Source: Streptomyces antarcticus
Lineage (GTDB): Bacteria; Actinomycetota; Actinomycetes; Streptomycetales; Streptomycetaceae
Direction: 5' to 3'
DNA length: 64,000 bases
Assembly: GCF_026627255.1 (NCBI RefSeq)
Contig: NZ_JAPNLM010000012.1
Location: forward strand, 124,001-188,000
The position numbers and the translations under genes were made by a program. The notes beneath the pieces were generated by a model. That model had not been told where the DNA came from. It did not search any database and worked only from the letters and a program-made list of their open reading frames with translations. Of the stretch, positions 58,720 through 64,000 are shown in pieces (position 1 is the stretch's first letter; the number at the start of each line of letters is the position of its first letter).

Positions 58720-60963
58720 GTGTCGTCCCTTGCGCTGTACCGCCGCTATCGCCCCGAGTCGTTCGCCGAGGTCATCGGGCAGGAGCATGTCACTGCACCG
58801 CTGATGCAGGCCCTGCGGAACAACCGGGTCAATCACGCGTACCTGTTCAGCGGGCCGCGGGGCTGTGGAAAGACGACCAGCGCGCGCATCCTCGCCCGCT
58901 GTCTGAACTGCGAGCAGGGCCCCACCCCGACCCCGTGCGGGGAGTGCCAGTCCTGCCAGGACCTCGCCAGGAACGGGCGGGGCTCCATCGACGTCATCGA
59001 GATCGACGCCGCCTCGCACGGTGGCGTGGACGATGCCCGCGACCTGCGCGAGAAGGCCTTCTTCGGGCCGGCCTCCAGCCGCTACAAGATCTACATCATC
59101 GACGAGGCCCACATGGTCACCTCGGCGGGCTTCAACGCCCTGCTGAAGGTCGTCGAGGAGCCGCCGGAGCACCTGAAGTTCATCTTCGCCACCACCGAGC
59201 CGGAGAAGGTGATCGGGACCATCCGGTCCAGGACGCACCACTACCCGTTCCGGCTGGTGCCGCCCGGCACCCTGCGGGACTACCTGGGCGAGGTCTGCGG
59301 GCGCGAGGGCGCCACGATCGAGGACGGCGTGCTGCCGCTCGTCGTGCGCGCCGGCGCCGGATCCGTGCGCGACTCGATGTCCGTCATGGACCAACTGCTC
59401 GCCGGCGCCACCGACGCCGGTGTGACGTACGCCATGGCGACCTCGCTGCTCGGCTACACCGAGGCCTCGCTCCTCGACTCCGTCATCGACGCCTTCGCCG
59501 CCGGGGACGGGGCCGCCGCCTTCGAGGTCGTGGACCGCGTCGTCGAGGGCGGCAACGACCCGCGCCGCTTCGTCGCCGACCTGCTGGAGCGGCTGCGCGA
59601 CCTGGTCATCCTGGCCGCCGTGCCCGACGCCGGGGAGAAGGGGCTGATCGACGCCCCCGCCGACGTCGTGGAGCGGATGCAGGCCCAGGCCTCCGTCTTC
59701 GGCGCCGCCGAGCTGTCGCGCGCCGCCGACCTGGTCAACACCGGCCTCACCGAGATGCGGGGCGCTAACGCGCCGCGGCTGCAGCTGGAGCTGATCTGCG
59801 CCCGCGTGCTGCTCCCCGCCGCCTTCGACGACGAGCGGTCCTTCCAGGCCCGGCTCGACCGGCTGGAGCGCGGCGGGGCCGGTCTGGCGATGGCCGCCGC
59901 CGCTGCCGCCGCACCCGCCGTTCCGCAGCCCGCCATGGGGTACGTCCCCGGGCCCGAGGCGCACGCCATGGCCCCCGCCGGACCCGGCGGGGGAGCCGCC
60001 GCCGCACGCGCCGCCGCGCGGGCCCCCGAGCCGGAAGCGGCCCCCGTCCCGCCGGTACGGGCTCCCGCGCCGCCGGAGCCGTCCTCCCAGGCCGCCCCCG
60101 CCGCTCCCCAGGCCGCCCCCGCCCCCGCGCCGGCCGCCTCCGCCCCGGGGGCCTGGCCCGGTGCGGCGCAGCCCGGCGGCGGCACCCCCGGTGCCTGGCC
60201 CGGAGCCGCGGCCCCGGGGGCCGCCGCACCGTCCGCCGCCGCCCAGCCCGCACCCGCCCCGACTGCCCCGTCCGGCTCGTCAGCCCCGGCCGCGGGGGCG
60301 TGGCCCAGCGCGGCCGCCCCCGGGCAGGGCATGCCCGCCGCCCAGGCCCAGCCCCCGGCGCCCGCCGCCCAGGCTCCCGCCGGGCCCGCGGCCCCCGCGC
60401 CGTCCCCGGGCATGGCCGCCGGCGCCGGGCAGATCCAGGCCATGTGGCCCTCCGTCCTGGAGGCGGTCAAGAACCGCCGCCGCTTCACGTGGATCCTGCT
60501 CAGCCAGAACGCCCAGGTCGCGGGCTTCGACGGCGCCGTCCTGCAACTCGGCTTCCCCAACGCCGGAGCCCGCGACAACTTCGCCAGCAGCGGCAGCGAG
60601 GAGGTGCTCAAGGCGGTCCTCGCCGAGCAGTTCCAGGTCAACTGGAAGATCGAGGCCGTGGTGGGCGGCGGTGGCCCGGCCCCGGCCGTCTCCTCCTCGT
60701 ACGCGGCCCCGGCCCCGCCCGCCTACAGCCCGGCCCCGGCCCAGCAGGCCCCCGCCGCCCCGTACCAGCAGCAGCCCCCGCAGTCCCAGCAGCAGTCCCC
60801 CTCCCCGCAGCCCCCGGCACGGCAGGCGCCGCCGCCGGTGGCCCCCGAGGACGACGTCCCCGAGGAGGACGATGCCGACCTGGTCGACAGCGCCCTGACG
60901 GGTCACGACCTCATCGTGCGGGAGCTCGGAGCCACGGTTGTGGAGGAATACACGAACGAGTAG
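58720..60963 (+). CDS. dnaX: DNA polymerase III subunit gamma/tau
   Basis: 747 aa. Clamp-loader AAA+ domain: SLALYRRYRPESFAEVIGQE, Walker A GPRGCGKTTSARI (about 47-59), zinc module CLNC...CGEC..C, IDEAHMVT (Walker B), SRTHHYPFR sensor region. A long Pro/Ala-rich linker (~390-560) precedes the tau-like C-terminal domain (WPSVLEAVKNRRRFTWILLS). No A-rich frameshift site is seen, so probably tau only. TAACCT seven bases before GTG suggests a leaderless mRNA. Confidence 0.96.
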   Translation: MSSLALYRRYRPESFAEVIGQEHVTAPLMQALRNNRVNHAYLFSGPRGCGKTTSARILARCLNCEQGPTPTPCGECQSCQDLARNGRGSIDVIEIDAASHGGVDDARDLREKAFFGPASSRYKIYIIDEAHMVTSAGFNALLKVVEEPPEHLKFIFATTEPEKVIGTIRSRTHHYPFRLVPPGTLRDYLGEVCGREGATIEDGVLPLVVRAGAGSVRDSMSVMDQLLAGATDAGVTYAMATSLLGYTEASLLDSVIDAFAAGDGAAAFEVVDRVVEGGNDPRRFVADLLERLRDLVILAAVPDAGEKGLIDAPADVVERMQAQASVFGAAELSRAADLVNTGLTEMRGANAPRLQLELICARVLLPAAFDDERSFQARLDRLERGGAGLAMAAAAAAAPAVPQPAMGYVPGPEAHAMAPAGPGGGAAAARAAARAPEPEAAPVPPVRAPAPPEPSSQAAPAAPQAAPAPAPAASAPGAWPGAAQPGGGTPGAWPGAAAPGAAAPSAAAQPAPAPTAPSGSSAPAAGAWPSAAAPGQGMPAAQAQPPAPAAQAPAGPAAPAPSPGMAAGAGQIQAMWPSVLEAVKNRRRFTWILLSQNAQVAGFDGAVLQLGFPNAGARDNFASSGSEEVLKAVLAEQFQVNWKIEAVVGGGGPAPAVSSSYAAPAPPAYSPAPAQQAPAAPYQQQPPQSQQQSPSPQPPARQAPPPVAPEDDVPEEDDADLVDSALTGHDLIVRELGATVVEEYTNE

Positions 60964-61023
60964 GCCCCCGCAGTTGGGTGGCCGCACGAATCCGGCCGCG
61001 CCGTCCCGGCTAGGCTGAGCAGC

Positions 61024-62277
61024 GTGAAGGTCCTCGTCATCGGCGGCGGCGCCCGCGAACATGCCCTGTGCCGCTCTCTGTCCCTCGACCCCGACGTCTC
61101 CGCCCTGTACTGCGCTCCCGGCAACGCCGGCATCGCCGAGGTGGCCGAACTGCGCCCCGTCGACGCCCTCAACGGCACCGCCGTGGCCCGGCTGGCGGCC
61201 GAGCTAGGCGTCGGCCTCGTCGTCGTCGGCCCGGAGGCGCCACTCGTCGCCGGTGTCGCCGACAGCGTCCGCGCCGCCGGCATCCCCTGCTTCGGCCCGA
61301 CCGCCGCAGCCGCGCAGCTGGAGGGCTCCAAGGCCTTCGCCAAGGACGTGATGGCCGCCGCCGGGGTCCCGACCGCGCGCAGCTACGTGTGCACCACCCC
61401 CGAGGAGGTGGATGCGGCGCTCGACGCCTTCGGTGCCCCGTACGTCGTCAAGGACGACGGCCTCGCCGCCGGCAAGGGCGTGGTGGTCACCTCCGACCGG
61501 GCCGCCGCCCGGGCCCACGGAGTGGCCTGCGACCGCGTCGTCATCGAGGAGTACCTCGACGGCCCCGAGGTCTCCCTCTTCGCCATCACCGACGGCGTCA
61601 CCGTGGTGCCCCTGCAGCCCGCGCAGGACTTCAAGCGCGCGCTCGACGGCGACGAGGGCCCCAACACCGGCGGCATGGGCGCGTACTCCCCGCTGCCCTG
61701 GGCCGACCCGAAGCTGGTCGACGAGGTCATGGAGCTGGTCCTCCAGCCGACCGTCGACGAGCTGCGCCACCGCGGCACCCCCTTCTCCGGCCTGCTCTAC
61801 GCGGGTCTCGCGATCACCAGCCGCGGCACCCGGGTCATCGAGTTCAACGCCCGGTTCGGCGACCCAGAGACCCAGGTGGTTCTGGCCAGGCTGCGCACTC
61901 CGCTCGCGGGCGTCCTGCTGCACGCCGCCAACGGCACCCTGGACTCCGAGCCCCCGCTCAGCTGGCGCGACGACGCCGCGGTCACGGTGGTCATCGCCTC
62001 GCACAACTACCCGGAGACCCCGCGCACCGGGGACCCCGTCGAGGGCCTCGCGGAGGTCGCCGAGCAGGACGCGCCCGACGCGTACGTGCTCCACGCCGGG
62101 ACCCGGCAGGAGGGCGGCGCCGTCGTCAGCGCGGGCGGCCGCGTGCTGTCGGTGACGGCGACCGGTTCCGATCTGGCGCAGGCCCGCGAGAAGGCGTATA
62201 GGGCCGTCGCACGGATCCGGCTGGACGGCTCCCAGCACCGTACGGACATCGCGGCCAAGGCGGCCGAAGGGCGCTGA
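61024..62277 (+). CDS. purD: Phosphoribosylamine-glycine ligase
   Basis: 417 aa ATP-grasp enzyme of purine synthesis (PRA + glycine to GAR). Motifs: KVLVIGGGAREHALCRSLSL, LVVVGPEAPLVAG, DGLAAGKGVVVTSD, IEEYLDGPEVSLFAITDG, and NTGGMGAYSPLPW. TAGGCT lies seven bases before the GTG start with no ribosome site. Strong hairpin follows. Confidence 0.97.
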   Translation: MKVLVIGGGAREHALCRSLSLDPDVSALYCAPGNAGIAEVAELRPVDALNGTAVARLAAELGVGLVVVGPEAPLVAGVADSVRAAGIPCFGPTAAAAQLEGSKAFAKDVMAAAGVPTARSYVCTTPEEVDAALDAFGAPYVVKDDGLAAGKGVVVTSDRAAARAHGVACDRVVIEEYLDGPEVSLFAITDGVTVVPLQPAQDFKRALDGDEGPNTGGMGAYSPLPWADPKLVDEVMELVLQPTVDELRHRGTPFSGLLYAGLAITSRGTRVIEFNARFGDPETQVVLARLRTPLAGVLLHAANGTLDSEPPLSWRDDAAVTVVIASHNYPETPRTGDPVEGLAEVAEQDAPDAYVLHAGTRQEGGAVVSAGGRVLSVTATGSDLAQAREKAYRAVARIRLDGSQHRTDIAAKAAEGR

Positions 62278-62294
62278 GCCGCCTCGAGGTGGGA

Positions 62295-62334
62295 CCGCGG
62301 GCCCGGTACGCACGAGGTGCGTCCGGGCCCGCGG
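62295..62334 (+). terminator. Terminator after purD
   Basis: Arms CCGCGGGCCCGG(T)ACGCAC / GTGCGTCCGGGCCCGCGG, 18 bp with one bulge, 3-nt loop. Confidence 0.85.
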
Positions 62335-62564
62335 GCATGTCCCCGGGCGATTGCATCCAGCCGCGTTCGAACGCACCCACCTTTACCCAAAGCCATTCCA
62401 TCGGGTGATCGTCACCCGGTCTGCCTGACGTTCGGGCGTGCCCCAACTAGGGTGCGGCGCAAGCATTCCGGCACTTGGCCCACCGGCATTGCGATGTCAG
62501 GGGCGGGTGTCACAGTGGGGGAGTGAGCAAAGCCGCCGCAGGGCAGAGGGGGTGAGGTCCGGCC

Positions 62565-64000
62565 GTGTCCGGAACCGTTTCGATCATGGAAGTGGGCGTG
62601 CCGTCCGCGCGTTCCCGCGCCCTGGCCGTGCTGCGGGTACGCAGCAGGGCCCTGGCCGTCGGGCTGCTGCCCGCCGCCCTCGCGGTGGTGCTGGTCGCCG
62701 CCCGGATGACGGGCCGGCTGGCCGGTGACCCCTGGCCCGCGGTGACCCTGGCCGTCTGCGTGGCCGCCGTGCTGGTCCTGCTCGTCTGGGGGGCCTTCGC
62801 CGCGGTGGTGCTGCGGGCGAGCCCCGCCGTGACCCCGACGGTCCCGCTGTCGGAGACCGCCGCTCCCGACCTCTACCGGCTGGTGCGCGACCTGGCCGAC
62901 CGGATGGACGTACCGGCGCCCTCGGCGATAGCCCTGACTCCGGACTGCGACAGCTGGCTCGAGGACCGCACCCACGCCGCCCACCGCCGCGGCGGCAGGT
63001 CCGCCGGGCCGCAATCGCAGCCCGGGGCGGCCCCGGTGCTGGTGATCGGCTCGCCGTTCCTGTGGTGGATGCGGGTCGCGGAGCTCCGGGCCGTCCTCGC
63101 CCCGGTCGTCGCCGGTACGGGCCCCTCCGCGCACCCCGACATAGCCGACGCGCGCGGCTTCGTACGCGGGCTGGACGCCGCCGTGGACGTGGGCGGCCGG
63201 CCCGGCCTCGGCTGGATCGCCGGGCCCGCGCGGCTGCTGCTGCGGCTGTGCCGGGTGGACGCCGCCGAGATGGAGCGCGGCGTGGCCGCGGCCGCCTCGG
63301 ACCGTGCACAGGGTGTGGACTACGGGCTGCGCATCGTCGCCCAGGAGCAGGTCGGCCTCGCCTACGCGGGCTGGGACCGGCTGCTGACCCGGGTCGCGCT
63401 GCCCGCCTGGCGGATGGGCCGCTGGCCGGCGCACCTCGACGCCGGGGTGGTCTCCGCGCTGACCGAGCTGTCCCGGCGGGACCGGCTGGCCGAGGGGTTC
63501 ACCTCGCGCCTCGGCGAGCGGCCCGCCTGCGATCTGCTGGACCAGCCCGGGGTGATCGACGAGGCGACGTCCCTGCTGGCCGCGCGCCTCTTCCACGGCG
63601 GCCCGGCCGAGCCCGGGCCCGACTGGTCCCCCGTGGACTGGACGGCGTACCCGGAGGAGGTCGTGGACCGCAAGTGGCGCACCGAGGCGGCCCGCCTGCA
63701 CACGGCCCTGGACATCCTGTCCGCCCCCACGGGCACCGGGGCCCCGGCCGCTTCCGCCCCGGCCGTTCCCGCGGGCGCCCCCGGCAAGACCGCCCCCGGC
63801 AATACAGCACCCGGCAAGACCGCCGCACCCAAGACCGCGCCCGGCGAGCCGGCCCCCGGTACGGCCGCCCCCGCGGACACCGCCCCGGCCCCCTCGGACG
63901 CCTTCACCGGGCCCACGCTGGAACGGGTGCTCGGCTACCTCACGGATCCCGCCGGCGACGGCGCGCCCGGCGAGGCGCTGGCCGGCCGCCTCAGCGGGGA
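62565..64000 (+). CDS. Membrane protein with degenerate M48-peptidase-like domain, 3' end missing
   Basis: 478 codons visible from GTG 62565; open to the window edge. Two membrane helices (~28-48 and ~58-80), then a soluble region resembling M48 metallopeptidases (LYRLVRDLADRMDVPAPSAI, PVLVIGSPFLWWM, ELRAVLAPVVAG). Where active M48 enzymes have ELRAVLAHExxH, the two His and the Glu are missing, so it is probably catalytically inactive. A Pro/Ala/Thr-rich repeat (PGKTAPGNTAPGKTA) lies near residues 400-440. Family call is tentative. Confidence 0.6.
   Translation, partial: MSGTVSIMEVGVPSARSRALAVLRVRSRALAVGLLPAALAVVLVAARMTGRLAGDPWPAVTLAVCVAAVLVLLVWGAFAAVVLRASPAVTPTVPLSETAAPDLYRLVRDLADRMDVPAPSAIALTPDCDSWLEDRTHAAHRRGGRSAGPQSQPGAAPVLVIGSPFLWWMRVAELRAVLAPVVAGTGPSAHPDIADARGFVRGLDAAVDVGGRPGLGWIAGPARLLLRLCRVDAAEMERGVAAAASDRAQGVDYGLRIVAQEQVGLAYAGWDRLLTRVALPAWRMGRWPAHLDAGVVSALTELSRRDRLAEGFTSRLGERPACDLLDQPGVIDEATSLLAARLFHGGPAEPGPDWSPVDWTAYPEEVVDRKWRTEAARLHTALDILSAPTGTGAPAASAPAVPAGAPGKTAPGNTAPGKTAAPKTAPGEPAPGTAAPADTAPAPSDAFTGPTLERVLGYLTDPAGDGAPGEALAGRLSG

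Noticed and set aside
58720..60963. Programmed frameshift producing a gamma form of DnaX
   Set aside because: No A-rich slippery heptamer is visible in this GC-rich gene.

Overview
The window is high-GC DNA from a Streptomyces-type actinomycete. Evidence: GTG and TTG starts are common; several start codons lack a ribosome binding site and sit 6-8 nt after a TANNNT box; there is a subtilisin-inhibitor-like protein, a pair of SigF-family sigma factors, and perfect copies of the Streptomyces ParB site (GTTTCACGTGAAAC). Four parS copies together with dnaX and purD suggest a core-chromosome location on one side of oriC. That placement is an inference from memory of Streptomyces gene order.

Left part (1-19.7 kb): an HtrA-type protease (5' end missing); a LysR regulator - cysteine dioxygenase - YeiH transporter module; a secreted trypsin-like protease; tRNA-Ser(UGA) beside a decayed serine hydrolase; a small N/Q-rich secreted protein; a translationally coupled operon resembling the mycobacterial igr (steroid side-chain) operon; an ECF sigma factor, two parS sites and an acyl-CoA ligase; a very large PAS/receiver protein whose kinase core looks catalytically dead; and an SSI-like inhibitor.

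19.8-23.3 kb: tRNA-Ser(GCU) and tRNA-Arg(ACG). The latter carries a decayed ~3.06-kb integrative element, with 46-bp att repeats, an amber-interrupted integrase, an intact excisionase, a rep remnant, a 26-bp-arm inverted repeat and one cargo gene. 23.5-36.5 kb: PH-domain protein, SMP-30 enzyme with a divergent Lrp regulator, DUF2797 protein, amidohydrolase, an OmpR-type two-component system running into two membrane glycosyltransferases, and a MarR-DHA2 efflux pair.

36.5-51.3 kb is housekeeping-like: lipoprotein, SigN-like and SigF sigma factors, a candidate structured RNA, tRNA-Ser(CGA), tadA and its associated protein, a universal stress protein, upp, a LytR_C protein, a HerA-type ATPase divergent from a ParB-like protein, an orphan opcA, a cupin, a DNA glycosylase, a VOC protein and a Mop protein. 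51.3-53.1 kb holds an AspT-family transporter gene broken by a ~230-bp internal inversion.

53.5-58.3 kb is an island at tRNA-Ser(GGA), bounded by a perfect 72-bp repeat of the tRNA 3' half. It has no integrase. It carries a VapBC pair, a Tat-type short-chain dehydrogenase, a NarL-type two-component system, and a second antitoxin whose PIN toxin is cut off near the boundary. The window ends with tRNA-Ser(GGA), SRP RNA, dnaX, purD and the start of a membrane protein with a degenerate M48-like motif. All four serine tRNAs expected for the UCN/AGY codons lie in this one window.
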